DNA of 64,000 nucleotides from Rhodovulum kholense (lineage in GTDB: Bacteria > Pseudomonadota > Alphaproteobacteria > Rhodobacterales > Rhodobacteraceae): NCBI RefSeq assembly GCF_003053725.1, contig NZ_QAYC01000002.1, forward strand, positions 186,001-250,000, read 5' to 3'. Below the pieces are notes generated by a model that searched no databases, was not told the origin of the DNA, and was given only the letters and a program-made list of their open reading frames with translations. Position 1 is the first letter of the stretch; every line of letters starts with the position of its first letter. Shown one piece after another: positions 1 through 8,850 of the stretch. Both the position numbers and the translations under genes were made by a program.

Positions 1-850
1 CGTGGCGGCCCTGGATCACGATGTTGATCAGCGGGTTCGGCACCGCCGACAGGCCCGCCTCGGCCATCAGCGGCAAGAGCTTGGACACATAGTAATTGTC
101 CATCGAATGCATCGAGGTCAGGTGGCTGCCATTGACCCGGCCCTGAAGGCCCAGCCTCTGCGCCTCGTAAGCCAGCGTTTCCACATGGCGGCTGAGCGGA
201 TCGTCAGTCTCGTCGCAATGCATGTCGACCAGCAGCCCGCGCTCTGCCGCGATCTCGCACAACTCGCGGACCGAGGCGCGGCCATCTTCCATCGTGCGCT
301 CGAAATGCGGGATGCCGCCGACCACATCGACGCCCATGTCGAGCGCGCGGAGCGTGTTGGCCTTCGCGGTCGGGTCGCGCAGGAATCCGTCTTGCGGGAA
401 AGCCACCAGTTGCAGGTCGAGATAGGGTTTGACCGTCTCGCGCACCTGCAACATCGCCTCGACCCCCTTCAGGCTGTCATCGCAGGTGTCCACATGGCTG
501 CGGATCGCCAGAAGGCCCATGCTGACCGCCCAGTCGCAATAGGCCAGCGCCCGCTCGACCATCTGATCGACGGTCGCGATCTCTTTCAGCTCGCCCCAAA
601 GCGCGATGCCCTCCAGCAGCGTGCCCGAGGCGTTGATCCGGGGCGTGCCGTAGCTGAGCGTCGCGTCCATGTGGAAATGCGGATCGACAAAGGGCGGGCT
701 GACCAGATCACCCGCCGCGTCGATCACCCGCGCGGCCGTCGAGCCCGAGAGATCGCCAATGGCGGCGATGCGGTCCTTCACGATCCCGATATCCCCCACT
801 TTTCCGTCGGGAAGGTTGCCATCGGTGATCAGAAGGTCGAACTCGGCCAT
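1..850 (-). CDS. CodA-like amidohydrolase (cytosine deaminase family), C-terminus off the edge
   Basis: Metal-dependent cytoplasmic deaminase of the cytosine deaminase (CodA) type. The first 283 residues are in the window; the C-terminus lies beyond base 1. The N-terminal metal motif PHFHMD is at about residues 57-62. A later HCDETDDP matches the CodA HCDE signature, and NPLIN near the cut end is also CodA-like. The ATG at 848-850 abuts the stop of the permease gene at 851-853, so this is the next gene of the BMP-type ABC transporter operon. That suggests the importer brings in its substrate or a nucleoside precursor of it. The family also contains isoguanine and creatinine-type deaminases, so the exact substrate is open. 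Family call firm, substrate inferred. Confidence 0.85.
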   Translation of the reverse strand, partial: MAEFDLLITDGNLPDGKVGDIGIVKDRIAAIGDLSGSTAARVIDAAGDLVSPPFVDPHFHMDATLSYGTPRINASGTLLEGIALWGELKEIATVDQMVERALAYCDWAVSMGLLAIRSHVDTCDDSLKGVEAMLQVRETVKPYLDLQLVAFPQDGFLRDPTAKANTLRALDMGVDVVGGIPHFERTMEDGRASVRELCEIAAERGLLVDMHCDETDDPLSRHVETLAYEAQRLGLQGRVNGSHLTSMHSMDNYYVSKLLPLMAEAGLSAVPNPLINIVIQGRH

Positions 851-1795
851 TTAGCGGTCTCCGCGATTATAGGGTGTCATCAGGGCGGCAGGCACCTCGG
901 CCCGGCGCGACATCAGGACCAGCGCCAGGATCGACAGCGCATAGGGCACCATCAGGAAGACCTGATAGGGTATGTCGGCGCCCAGAGGCGTCTGCTGAAG
1001 CCTGATCTGTAGGGCGTCGAAGCCCGCGAACAAGAGCGCGCCCACCAACGCCTTGCCGGGACGCCAGGCGCCGAAGACGACCAGCGCGATGCAGATCCAG
1101 CCGCGCCCGTTCACCATCTCGAAGAAGAAGGAGGAAAAGGCCGACATGGTCAGGAAGGCGCCGCCCATGGCCATCAGGCCCGAGCCCGCCATCACCGCGC
1201 CGATGCGGATCGCGGTGACCGACAGGCCCTGCGCCTCGACCGCCGAGGGGTTCTCGCCCGCGGCCCTCAGCGCCAGCCCCAGCGGGGTGCGATAGAGGAT
1301 CAGCGCGACGGCGATCACGGTCGCGAAGGCCAGATAGGTCAGCGCCGTCTGGGAAAAGAGCGCCTCGCCGAAGAAAGGCAGATCCGAGAGCCCGGGGATG
1401 TGGACGGGCTGGAACGGCTCGATCCGGGGCGGGCTGGTGACCTCGGGCAGCGACAGGCGGTAGGCATAATAGGCGCTGGAGGTCGCGAGCATAGTGATGC
1501 CGAGGCCCACGACGTGCTGAGACAGCCCGAAGGGCACGGTCAGAAGCCCGTGCAGCGCGCCGAAGGCCATGCCGGTCAGAAGCGCGACCAGCAGCCCCGG
1601 CCAGAGCCCGAGCCCCGCATAGACGGCCATCCAGCCCGCGAAGGCGCCCGCGACCATGATCCCCTCGATCCCGAGGTTCAGAACGCCCGCGCGTTCGCAG
1701 ATGAGTTCCCCCATGGTGGCGAAGATCAGCGGCGAGGCGATGCGCAGCACGGCAGCCCAGAAGCTGGCCGACAGAAGGATGTCGAGGATCTCCAT
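851..1795 (-). CDS. ABC transporter permease, BMP/nucleoside type (second permease)
   Basis: Inner-membrane permease of 314 residues from the BPD_transp_2 family used by BMP-lipoprotein nucleoside importers (YufQ/NupQ-like). The N-terminal LIFATMGELICERAGVLNLG is the hallmark of this permease class. About eight to nine hydrophobic segments follow. The conserved cytoplasmic loop LGLALRAAGENPSAVEAQG, which contacts the ATPase, is near the middle. The start overlaps the upstream permease stop in an ATGA, showing translational coupling. With the other permease, the double ATPase and the BMP binding protein it makes a complete importer. Substrate is probably a purine or pyrimidine nucleoside or base, inferred from the deaminase in the operon. 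Confidence 0.9.
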   Translation of the reverse strand: MEILDILLSASFWAAVLRIASPLIFATMGELICERAGVLNLGIEGIMVAGAFAGWMAVYAGLGLWPGLLVALLTGMAFGALHGLLTVPFGLSQHVVGLGITMLATSSAYYAYRLSLPEVTSPPRIEPFQPVHIPGLSDLPFFGEALFSQTALTYLAFATVIAVALILYRTPLGLALRAAGENPSAVEAQGLSVTAIRIGAVMAGSGLMAMGGAFLTMSAFSSFFFEMVNGRGWICIALVVFGAWRPGKALVGALLFAGFDALQIRLQQTPLGADIPYQVFLMVPYALSILALVLMSRRAEVPAALMTPYNRGDR

Positions 1796-2841
1796 CAGCC
1801 CCTCACCACGCGGAATTTCGTCAGCAGGATCGCCAGCACCATCGACAGCAGCGCCACCGCGACCGAGATATCGGCGATATAGGTGGGCACGTCGGCCGCG
1901 CGGCTCATGCTGTTGGCGCCGACGAATACGCCCGCCACGAAGATCGCCGAGACGACGACGCCCAGCGGGTGCAGAAGCGCCAGCATGGCGACGACGATGC
2001 CGGTGTAGCCAAAGCCCGGGCTCAGATCCAGGGTCAGGTTGCCCTTGAGCCCCGCGACCTCGGAGAAGCCAGCCAGCGCCGCAAGCCCGCCCGACAGAAG
2101 CGCGGTCTTGACGATCACCCGGTTGACCGGGATGCCCGCAAAGCGCGCGGCCTGCGGGTTCAGCCCCACGGCGCGGATCTCATAGCCGAGCGTGGTGCGG
2201 ATCTGGATCAGCCAGACCGACACCGCCGCGATCAGCGCCAGCCCGAACCCCCAGTGCAGCCTCAGCCCCTCGATCAGCCGCGGCAGCCGCGCGTCGCGCG
2301 GGATGGGCGGCGATTTCGGCCAGCCCATGCCCATCGGGTCCTTCAGCGGGCCTTCCAGCAGCATCGAGATGACCAGCAGCATGATGAAGTTCAGCAAAAG
2401 CGTGGTGACGACCTCGTCGACGCCAAGCCTGAGTTTCAGGACCGCAGGCCCCAGCAGCACCAGCGCGCCCGCAAGGATCGCCGCCAGCGCCATCGCCGGG
2501 ATCGCAACCGGCCCCGGCAGGCCAAGTTGCGTGCCGACCAGCACCGTCATCAGCGCACCCGCGTAAAGCTGCGCCTCGGCGCCGATGTTCCACAGCTTCG
2601 CCCGGAAGGCGACGGCCACGGCAAGCCCTGTGAAGATCAGCGGCGTCGCGCGGTTCAGCGTCTCGAGCAGCGCGAATTTCGACCCGGCCGCGCCTTTCAG
2701 GATCAGCCCCAGCGTCGCGAAGGGATCGGCCCCCGCCAGCCGTGCGAGGACCGAGGCCACGACTACGGTGACGGCCAGCGCCAGAAGCGGCAGGCCAAGG
2801 CGGCGCGCCAGCGAGGCGTCCCGGACCGGTTCAAGCCGCAT
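1795..2841 (-). CDS. ABC transporter permease, BMP/nucleoside type (first permease)
   Basis: Inner-membrane permease of 348 residues, BPD_transp_2 family (YufP/NupP-like). Hydrophobic segments run throughout. The family motif RATPLIFTGLAVAVAFRAKL is near residues 65-84, and the cytoplasmic coupling loop GYEIRAVGLNPQAARFAGI lies in the middle. This class pairs a longer N-terminally extended permease with a shorter one, as here. It overlaps the ATPase gene by 11 bp and the following permease gene by 3 bp, so the operon is tightly coupled. It would form the membrane channel heterodimer with the 851-1795 product. Confidence 0.9.
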   Translation of the reverse strand: MRLEPVRDASLARRLGLPLLALAVTVVVASVLARLAGADPFATLGLILKGAAGSKFALLETLNRATPLIFTGLAVAVAFRAKLWNIGAEAQLYAGALMTVLVGTQLGLPGPVAIPAMALAAILAGALVLLGPAVLKLRLGVDEVVTTLLLNFIMLLVISMLLEGPLKDPMGMGWPKSPPIPRDARLPRLIEGLRLHWGFGLALIAAVSVWLIQIRTTLGYEIRAVGLNPQAARFAGIPVNRVIVKTALLSGGLAALAGFSEVAGLKGNLTLDLSPGFGYTGIVVAMLALLHPLGVVVSAIFVAGVFVGANSMSRAADVPTYIADISVAVALLSMVLAILLTKFRVVRG

Positions 2842-4360
2842 GATCGAACCCCTGTCCGGCCATCCAGACGCCCAGCTCGGCCGGGGTCTTCGTCCCCCTC
2901 GGGAAGCCGGGCGAAAGCCGCCCCTCGGACATCACATGGATCACGTCCGACAGCGCCAGGATCTCGTCCAGATCCTCGGAAATCAGCAGAACGGCCGCGC
3001 CGCCGTCGCGGGCCGCGATCAGACGGTCCTGCACATAGGTCAGCGCACCGATATCAAGCCCCCGCACCGGCTGGTTCGCCAGGATGATCCGCGGCGCGGT
3101 TTCCAGCGCCCGGCCCAGGATCAGTTTCTGCATGTTGCCCCCGGACAGAAGGCGGATGCGGGCCTCGGAGCCCGGACAGCGGACGTCATAGTCTTTGATG
3201 ATCTTCTCGGCATGGGCGCGGGCGGCGCGCCAGTTCATCCAGCCCCGGCGGCTATAGGGCGGACGGGCATAGTCTTCCAGCACCGCGTTCTCGGTCAGGG
3301 TGAAATCGGCGATGGACCCGGTCGCGTGCCGGTCCTCGGGGATGCGGCCGACACCCGCCTGCAAGGCGGCACGGGGCGACCAGCGCTCGACACGCGCGCC
3401 CGCGACTTCGAACCGCCCGGCAGAGGGCGCGACGAGCCCCGAGACCAGATCGGCCAGCGCCCCCTGCCCGTTGCCCGACACCCCGGCAAGCCCGGTGATC
3501 TGCCCGGCCCGGAGCGCAAGGCTGACCGATTTCAGCCCGGGGCGCGTGCCCTCGGGGGGCGTCGAGACGGCGTCCAGTTCCATCAGCGCAGCCCCCGGAC
3601 GGGCCAGCGACGGCGCGGGCAGGCGCACCTCGGCGCCCACCATCATCTCGGCCAGCCGGTGGCGGTCGGTGTCGGCGGTGGCGACCTCGCCCGCGACGCG
3701 GCCATGGCGCAAGACGATGACCCGGTCCGAAACCGCCATCACCTCGTGCAGCTTGTGCGAAATGAAGATGATCGACAGGCCCTGGGCCACGGCCTTCTTC
3801 AGGGTGGCGAAAAGCGCGTCGGTTTCCTGCGGGGTCAGCACGGCGGTCGGTTCATCCAGGATCAGCACCCGCGCGTCGCGATAGAGCGCCTTCAGGATCT
3901 CGACCCGCTGGCATTCGCCCACGGACAAGGTCCGGACCTTCGCCTCGGGGTGGACCGCAAGGCCGAAATCGCGCGACAGCGCCGCGATCCGCGCCCGCGC
4001 CTCGGCCCGGCCGAGCCCGCCGCGCCAGAGCGGGCGGGTCCCGATCAGGATATTCTCGGTCACGGTCAGATTGCCCGCCAGCGTGAAATGCTGGTGCACC
4101 ATGCCGACGCCCGCGGCCAGCGCCGCGCCGGGCTGGCCGGGCGGCAGGGCCTGCCCCATGACCTCGACCGTGCCCGCATCGGCCGTGTAATGGCCGAAGA
4201 GGATGTTCATCAGCGTGGTCTTGCCCGCGCCGTTTTCGCCCAGCAGGGCCAGGACCTCGCCCTTGTGCAGGGCGAAGCCGATAGCGTCATTGGCGGTGAG
4301 CGTCCCGAAGCGCTTGGTAATCCCCTCAAGCTTCAGGACGACCGGTCGCAGATCGGGCAT
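2831..4360 (-). CDS. ABC transporter double ATPase, BMP/nucleoside type
   Basis: Cytoplasmic ATP-hydrolysing subunit of 509 residues with two fused ABC domains, the usual arrangement for BMP-type nucleoside and sugar importers. The first domain has Walker A GENGAGKTTLM near residue 40, signature LSVGECQRVEILKAL and Walker B VLILDEPTAVLTP. The second domain, from about residue 265, has a weak Walker A region (GVSGNGQGALADL) and signature LSGGNMQKLILGRAL. Degeneration of one site is common in this family. The start shares one base with the binding-protein stop and the end overlaps the permease gene by 11 bp. Confidence 0.93.
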   Translation of the reverse strand: MPDLRPVVLKLEGITKRFGTLTANDAIGFALHKGEVLALLGENGAGKTTLMNILFGHYTADAGTVEVMGQALPPGQPGAALAAGVGMVHQHFTLAGNLTVTENILIGTRPLWRGGLGRAEARARIAALSRDFGLAVHPEAKVRTLSVGECQRVEILKALYRDARVLILDEPTAVLTPQETDALFATLKKAVAQGLSIIFISHKLHEVMAVSDRVIVLRHGRVAGEVATADTDRHRLAEMMVGAEVRLPAPSLARPGAALMELDAVSTPPEGTRPGLKSVSLALRAGQITGLAGVSGNGQGALADLVSGLVAPSAGRFEVAGARVERWSPRAALQAGVGRIPEDRHATGSIADFTLTENAVLEDYARPPYSRRGWMNWRAARAHAEKIIKDYDVRCPGSEARIRLLSGGNMQKLILGRALETAPRIILANQPVRGLDIGALTYVQDRLIAARDGGAAVLLISEDLDEILALSDVIHVMSEGRLSPGFPRGTKTPAELGVWMAGQGFDHAA

Positions 4361-5388
4361 CAGGACGACTTGGGCTCGGTATCGTTGATCTCGACGGTAA
4401 AGCTGCCGGCCTTGATCGCGGCCTCGCGCTCGGCGACCAGATCGAGCGCCGATTGCGGCACCTTGCCCGCGAAGGTCCCGAGCGGCGCCAGCGAACAGCC
4501 GCCTTCCTTCATGAAGGAATAGGCCCCGTAATCGGCCGCCTCGAAGGTGCCCGCAGCGATGCGGTCAAGCGCGGCCTGCAGGGTCGGCCCGAAATGCCAG
4601 AGCGCCGAGGCGACCACGGTGTCGGGATAGTCGGCCTGGGTGTCGATGACGTTGCCGATGGCCAGCACGCCCTTTTCCTGCGCGGCGTCCGACACGCCGA
4701 AGCGTTCGGCATAAAGCAGATCGGCGCCGTTCTCGATCATCGCGAAGGCGGTTTCCTTGGCTTTCGGCGGGTCGAACCACGACCCGATGAAACTGACCTG
4801 GAAGGTAGCGTCGGGTTTCACCTCGCGCACGCCCGCCATGAAGGCATACATCAGCCGGTTCACCTCGGGGATCGGGAAACCGCCGACCATGCCGATATTG
4901 CCGCTCTGGCTCATCGCGCCCGCGACGATGCCCGACAGGTACGAGGCATCCTGGATATAGTTGTCGAACACCGCGAGGTTCGGATAGGCGTCGTCCGGCG
5001 GGAAGGAGGACCCCAGCAGGAACGCGGTCTCGGGATAGTCCAGCACGACCTCGCGGGCCTCCTGTTCGACCCCGAAGATCTCTCCCATGATCAGCTGAAC
5101 CCCGGCTTCGGCATATTCGCGCATCACCCGCGGATAGTCGGTATTGGCGGTGTTCTCGCTGAAGGTATATTCGATCAGCCCGGCTGCCTTCGCCGCCTCG
5201 GCGGCCTTGTGCAGACGGCTCACCCATTGCTGTTCCACCGGGACCGTGTAGATGCCCGCAACGGTGATCGGCTCTGCCGCCAGTCCGCGCCGCGGCCAGA
5301 GCCCCAGCCCCGCCGCCGCAACCGCCCCGGCGCTGCCAAGCAGCAATCCACGCCGCCCGATCGCGATCCCGTCCCGCGTTTTCGCCAT
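4360..5388 (-). CDS. BMP-family substrate-binding protein
   Basis: Periplasmic binding protein of 342 residues from the BMP (PF02608) family, which binds nucleosides or related compounds for the ABC importer encoded downstream. I place the start at the ATG 5386-5388 rather than an ATG 51 bp further upstream, because AGGGGAAG lies just before it and the protein then begins with a compact signal. An RRGLLLG twin-arginine-like motif is followed by a hydrophobic run and a cleavage-like site (GLAAEP), so export is probably by Tat. BMP motifs such as EAGVQLIMGEIFGVEQEA and GNIGMVGGFPIPEVNRL are clear. It is the first gene of the leftward five-gene operon. Confidence 0.9.
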   Translation of the reverse strand: MAKTRDGIAIGRRGLLLGSAGAVAAAGLGLWPRRGLAAEPITVAGIYTVPVEQQWVSRLHKAAEAAKAAGLIEYTFSENTANTDYPRVMREYAEAGVQLIMGEIFGVEQEAREVVLDYPETAFLLGSSFPPDDAYPNLAVFDNYIQDASYLSGIVAGAMSQSGNIGMVGGFPIPEVNRLMYAFMAGVREVKPDATFQVSFIGSWFDPPKAKETAFAMIENGADLLYAERFGVSDAAQEKGVLAIGNVIDTQADYPDTVVASALWHFGPTLQAALDRIAAGTFEAADYGAYSFMKEGGCSLAPLGTFAGKVPQSALDLVAEREAAIKAGSFTVEINDTEPKSS

Positions 5389-5555
5389 TCGATCTTCCCC
5401 TGTACCTGAATCCCCGTCACTGGCCGCATTCGGCGCCATCGGACGGGGTTTTTGAATGGGTCGAGAGTGGCACGGTCGTCCGGCGAAGGGAAGTCCGCTC
5501 GTTTCCCGGGCAGCCTTGGGTCACCTGCCCGCCGGATGGGCAGCGCGCCGGGCGG

Positions 5556-6314
5556 TCAGATCGACCCGGCCTCGACCATATAATTGCTGGCGCTGCACAT
5601 GGCGGCATCGTCCGAACTCAGGAACAGGACCATCCGCGCCACATAGACCGGGTCGATCAGGTCGGGCAGGCATTGCCGCCTGCGATGCTGTTCCAGCTTC
5701 TCGGGCGTGACCCAGAGGGCCTTCTGCCGCTCGGTCATGATCCAGCCGGGGACCACGGTATTGACCCGGATCCGGTGCGGGCCGAGATCGCGCGCGAGGG
5801 TCCGGGTGAGCCCGTGCACCGCCGCCTTGGCGGTCGCGTAGGCGGGAAAGCCGCCCACCGCCTCCATCCAGGAATTCGAGGCGAGGTTGACGACGGCCCC
5901 GCCGCCCGCCGCGATCATGTCGGGGGCCACGGCCTGGATCGCGAAGAACATGTGGCGCAGGTTGGTGGCCATGCGCTCGTCCCAGTAGTCGGGCGTGACC
6001 TCGGCCCAGTCGTGACGGTCGTCGCGGGCGGCATTGTTGACCAGCACCTCGGCCGGTCCGATCCGGGTCTTCAGCGCGGCGAAAGCGTCCCTGAGCGCAG
6101 CGATGTCGCGCAGATCGCAGGTTTCGTGATGGACCTCGCCCCCCAGCCGGTCGCAAAGCGCCCCGGCCGCCGCGCCGTCCAGATCGACAAATCCCACCCG
6201 CGCGCCCTGCGCGGCGAAGGCCGCGACGATCTCGGCGCCGATGCCCGAGGCCCCGCCGGTCACAAAGACCCGGCGCCCCCTGAGACTGGGGTAGATGGCG
6301 AAATCGCGGGTCAT
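5556..6314 (-). CDS. SDR family oxidoreductase
   Basis: Classical short-chain dehydrogenase/reductase of 252 residues, a cytoplasmic NAD(P)-dependent oxidoreductase. The glycine-rich cofactor motif TGGASGIG is near residue 18, the NNAA motif is present, and the catalytic Ser (NLASNS), Tyr and Lys (YATAK) are in order. The aspartate in VGFVDLDG after the second strand favours NAD over NADP. The start at 6314 is chosen for the GGGAGG ribosome site just upstream; the frame stays open far upstream but lacks homology there. It resembles sugar or polyol dehydrogenases of the family, but the substrate cannot be told from the sequence. It stands alone, transcribed away from the DUF1127 gene. Confidence 0.88.
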   Translation of the reverse strand: MTRDFAIYPSLRGRRVFVTGGASGIGAEIVAAFAAQGARVGFVDLDGAAAGALCDRLGGEVHHETCDLRDIAALRDAFAALKTRIGPAEVLVNNAARDDRHDWAEVTPDYWDERMATNLRHMFFAIQAVAPDMIAAGGGAVVNLASNSWMEAVGGFPAYATAKAAVHGLTRTLARDLGPHRIRVNTVVPGWIMTERQKALWVTPEKLEQHRRRQCLPDLIDPVYVARMVLFLSSDDAAMCSASNYMVEAGSI

Positions 6315-6627
6315 GTCTGTCCTCCCTGCCCTGCGCTCCGAGTGCCATTCTGAAAGCCGCGAGGCCCGCGTCAAGCCGCCGAAACCCGACGCCATCCCTG
6401 CCCGATTCGGCGCCGCCAAGGGGGCCTGGACCGATTTGACCGGGCCCCGGCCGCGAAAAGCCGGGCGCTTTCTGGGCGTATGGCGCCGTTTGCGGCAGAT
6501 CCCGGGCAGCAGAGCGGCGATCCGATGCGCCTGTTGCAGGGGCTGCATGGCGGCAATTCCGCGTCGTCGATTGTGCGCGCGCAGAAATTCCATAGATGTC
6601 GGGCTCGCACGAACAGAGGATATTCCC
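6315..6627. other. Intergenic region between divergent SDR and DUF1127 genes
   Basis: 313 bp separating two divergently transcribed genes. It must hold both promoters, but I see no clear sigma-70 boxes, operator dyad or additional gene. Nothing else identified. Confidence 0.5.
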
Positions 6628-6840
6628 ATGACCAGCCTGACCCAGGCCGCGCCGAATTCGGCCCTTTCCTTCCGCCTTTCGGCCCTCGCCGAGACCCTTC
6701 TCCAGATCGGCCGCCGCAGCAGCATCCGCCGCCAGACCGTTCGCGAGCTTTCGGCCCTGTCCGACCGCGACCTGAAAGATCTGGGCATCTTCCGCTGCGA
6801 CATCCGCGCGATTGCCGCCGAGGCCGCCCGCAACGCCTGA
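6628..6840 (+). CDS. DUF1127 domain small protein
   Basis: Small protein of 70 residues ending in the arginine-rich DUF1127 motif; the core RELSALSDRDLKDLGIFRCDI is nearly the consensus. Short DUF1127 proteins are abundant in alphaproteobacteria, where some have been implicated in RNA handling or in phosphate and carbon metabolism. The role of this one is unknown. The N-terminal half is an unremarkable helix-prone linker. An ATG at 6628 has GAGGA at a suitable distance. It is monocistronic, just upstream of tRNA-Gly. Confidence 0.88.
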   Translation: MTSLTQAAPNSALSFRLSALAETLLQIGRRSSIRRQTVRELSALSDRDLKDLGIFRCDIRAIAAEAARNA

Positions 6841-6950
6841 GGCCCGCCTTCAGGGCGGCGCGGGCCATCCCCGCTTCCCCCGTCAGGCGATGCGGATGCA
6901 CAAGCCGCTTGACCCGATGAGGGACGTGACATACCTGTGTCGGGCCTTTC

Positions 6951-7024
6951 GCGGGTATGGTGAAATGGTATCACACGAGCCTTCCAAGCTCTTGGCGCGG
7001 GTTCGATTCCCGCTACCCGCTCCA
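6951..7024 (+). tRNA. tRNA-Gly (anticodon TCC)
   Basis: A complete cloverleaf. The acceptor stem GCGGGTA pairs with TACCCGC, followed by discriminator T and an encoded CCA. The D arm contains AAATGGTA, the anticodon loop CTTCCAA gives anticodon TCC for GGA codons, and the T arm is GCGGG-TTCGATT-CCCGC. It closely resembles the bacterial tRNA-Gly(TCC) pattern. No integrase or duplicated 3' end is visible nearby, so there is no sign of its use as an attachment site. Confidence 0.97.
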
Positions 7025-7494
7025 GGCTATACCCATCCTTGATGCGACATGCCCGTGCCGAAGACGGTTCACCGCTTTCGGCGCCCTGGCGCGTGCCGGA
7101 CCGGACCCGATCCGGCTCTCGCGCCCGCCCCCTTTCGCCCCCGCGCCGCCCGGCATGACCGTCGCCCCCGGATGCGCTCACCCGGGCACCTCGGTGCTTG
7201 CGTCCTCGTTCCATCGCCTTTAGCCCTTTCTGTCAGGGAGAAAGATCGACCGGCCCGGGACCGGGTCGGCAGGGTTGGGACCATGGACAGTCACGAGAGG
7301 GGAGGCTCGTGCAACGCGCCCATATCCAGGGCACATCCCAGAATCACATGGCGGAGAGCAATGGGCCGAAGCCCCTGCGCGCATGACCTGACCGATGTGG
7401 CACGCGATTCTCCGGCGCGGCAGGGGCACCGCGCCCCGCCGATCTCCCGTCTCGACCTAGACGCAGGTACAAAGGGCTTCGAAAAGCGGATCGG
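7025..7494. other. Intergenic region before the two-component operon
   Basis: 470 bp with no convincing gene. It lies between tRNA-Gly and the response regulator gene and presumably carries the latter's promoter. I searched for a -24/-12 sigma-54 promoter; a TGGCAC hexamer at about 7399 has no matching TTGC at the right distance. Only imperfect short GC-rich inverted repeats are visible. Confidence 0.45.
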
Positions 7495-8847
7495 ATGTCA
7501 GAAAATCGGGAAGAAACCGCAAGCCTCCTGAGCACGGCCAGCGTCCTGATCGTCGATGACGAACCCGGGATGCGACACTTCATGGTCAAGACGCTCCGGC
7601 CGCTTTGCCGCGCCGTGGACGAGGCGCCCGACACCGAGGCGGCAGAACGGCTGCTGGCCGCCCGCCAATATGACGTGATGGTCCTCGACAACCTGATGCC
7701 CGGCCGAAAGGGACTCGACTGGCTGCAAACCCAGCGCGATCGGGGCGGGTTCACCGACACCATCATGATCACCGCCTATGCCGACCTGCAGACCGCCATC
7801 GAGGCCCTGCGCGCCGGGGTGTCGGATTTTCTGCTGAAACCGTTCCGGTCGAACCAGATCCTGAACGCGGTCGGCCGCTGTCTTGAACTGGCCAGGCTGA
7901 GACGCGAAAACTTCCTTTTGCGCCGCGAGCTTGAAAACGGGGCCTCCGGGACCCGCCGCCGCGAGCTGATCGGCCAGTCGCCCGCCATTGCCGAGGTGCG
8001 CCAGATCCTCGAGCGCGTCGCGCCGCTTTCGACTCCGGTGCTGATCCTGGGCGCGTCCGGGTCGGGCAAGGAGGTCGCGGCGCGGCATATCCATTGCCAT
8101 TCCGGCCGCAGCAGCGCCCCCTTCGTGGCGATCCAGTGCGGCGCGATCCCCGCCGACATGATCGAATACGAGTTGTTCGGCCATGCCGCGGGCGCGTTTC
8201 CCGGCGCGCGGTCCGGGCGCGAGGGCCTGCTGGCCTCGGCCTCGGGCGGGACGGTCTTTCTGGACGACGTCAGCGAACTGGGCGCCAATGCCCAGACAGC
8301 GCTGCTTCGGGTTCTCGAAGACGGCGTCATCCGCCCCATCGGCACCGAGCGCGACATACAGCTTCAGCTGCGCTTCGTGATCGCCTCGACCAGACCGCTG
8401 CAAAAGGCGGTGCAGGAAGGGCGGTTCCGCGAGGATCTGCTGTTCCGCATCAACGTGATCGAAGTCCGGATGCCCGCCCTGAAAGAGCGGAGTTCGGACA
8501 TTCTGGAGCTGGCCGAGCTTTTTCAGACCGAACTGTCGGCCGCGCTGAACCTGCCTCGGCTTGACATGACCTCGTCCGTGCGGTCGGCCATGCTGCGCCA
8601 CGACTGGCCAGGCAACATCCGGGAATTGCAGAATTTCATCGAGCGCGCGCTGATCTTCGGGCGCTTTCCGGTCGAAACCCTGGGGCCGCCGCAGACCGGC
8701 ACCGAGATCGCGCCCCTGGAGGACATCGAGCGGCGCGAGATCCTGCGGGCTCTGGAGGCGCTGGACGGCAACCGGTCCGAGGCGGCGCGCCGCCTGGGGG
8801 TCTCGCGCAAGACCATCGACCGGAAATGCGCGGCCTGGGGCCTTTAG
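7495..8847 (+). CDS. NtrC-type response regulator with altered GAFTGA loop
   Basis: Response regulator of 450 residues: receiver (about 15-130, phospho-acceptor Asp65, Lys115), AAA+ domain (about 158-385) and Fis-type helix-turn-helix (428-447). Walker A is GASGSGKE (186-193), Walker B GGTVFLDDVSEL (251-262), and the arginine-finger region is FREDLLFRIN. The sigma-54 contact motif GAFTGA reads GAFPGA (233-238), so the key Thr is Pro. Known members without an intact motif, such as Rhodobacter capsulatus NtrC, activate sigma-70 promoters, so this protein may be sigma-54 independent. It is followed after 3 bp by its probable kinase and then by an MFS carrier gene, its likely target. Confidence 0.9.
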   Translation: MSENREETASLLSTASVLIVDDEPGMRHFMVKTLRPLCRAVDEAPDTEAAERLLAARQYDVMVLDNLMPGRKGLDWLQTQRDRGGFTDTIMITAYADLQTAIEALRAGVSDFLLKPFRSNQILNAVGRCLELARLRRENFLLRRELENGASGTRRRELIGQSPAIAEVRQILERVAPLSTPVLILGASGSGKEVAARHIHCHSGRSSAPFVAIQCGAIPADMIEYELFGHAAGAFPGARSGREGLLASASGGTVFLDDVSELGANAQTALLRVLEDGVIRPIGTERDIQLQLRFVIASTRPLQKAVQEGRFREDLLFRINVIEVRMPALKERSSDILELAELFQTELSAALNLPRLDMTSSVRSAMLRHDWPGNIRELQNFIERALIFGRFPVETLGPPQTGTEIAPLEDIERREILRALEALDGNRSEAARRLGVSRKTIDRKCAAWGL

Positions 8848-8850
8848 CCG

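Noticed and set aside
2-1012. Plus-strand open frame across the left edge
   Set aside because: It is antisense to the CodA-like gene and to the end of the permease gene, both of which have conserved motifs.
6951-7024. tRNA-Gly as an integration site for a genomic island
   Set aside because: No integrase, no direct repeat of the tRNA 3' end and no mobile genes are visible nearby.
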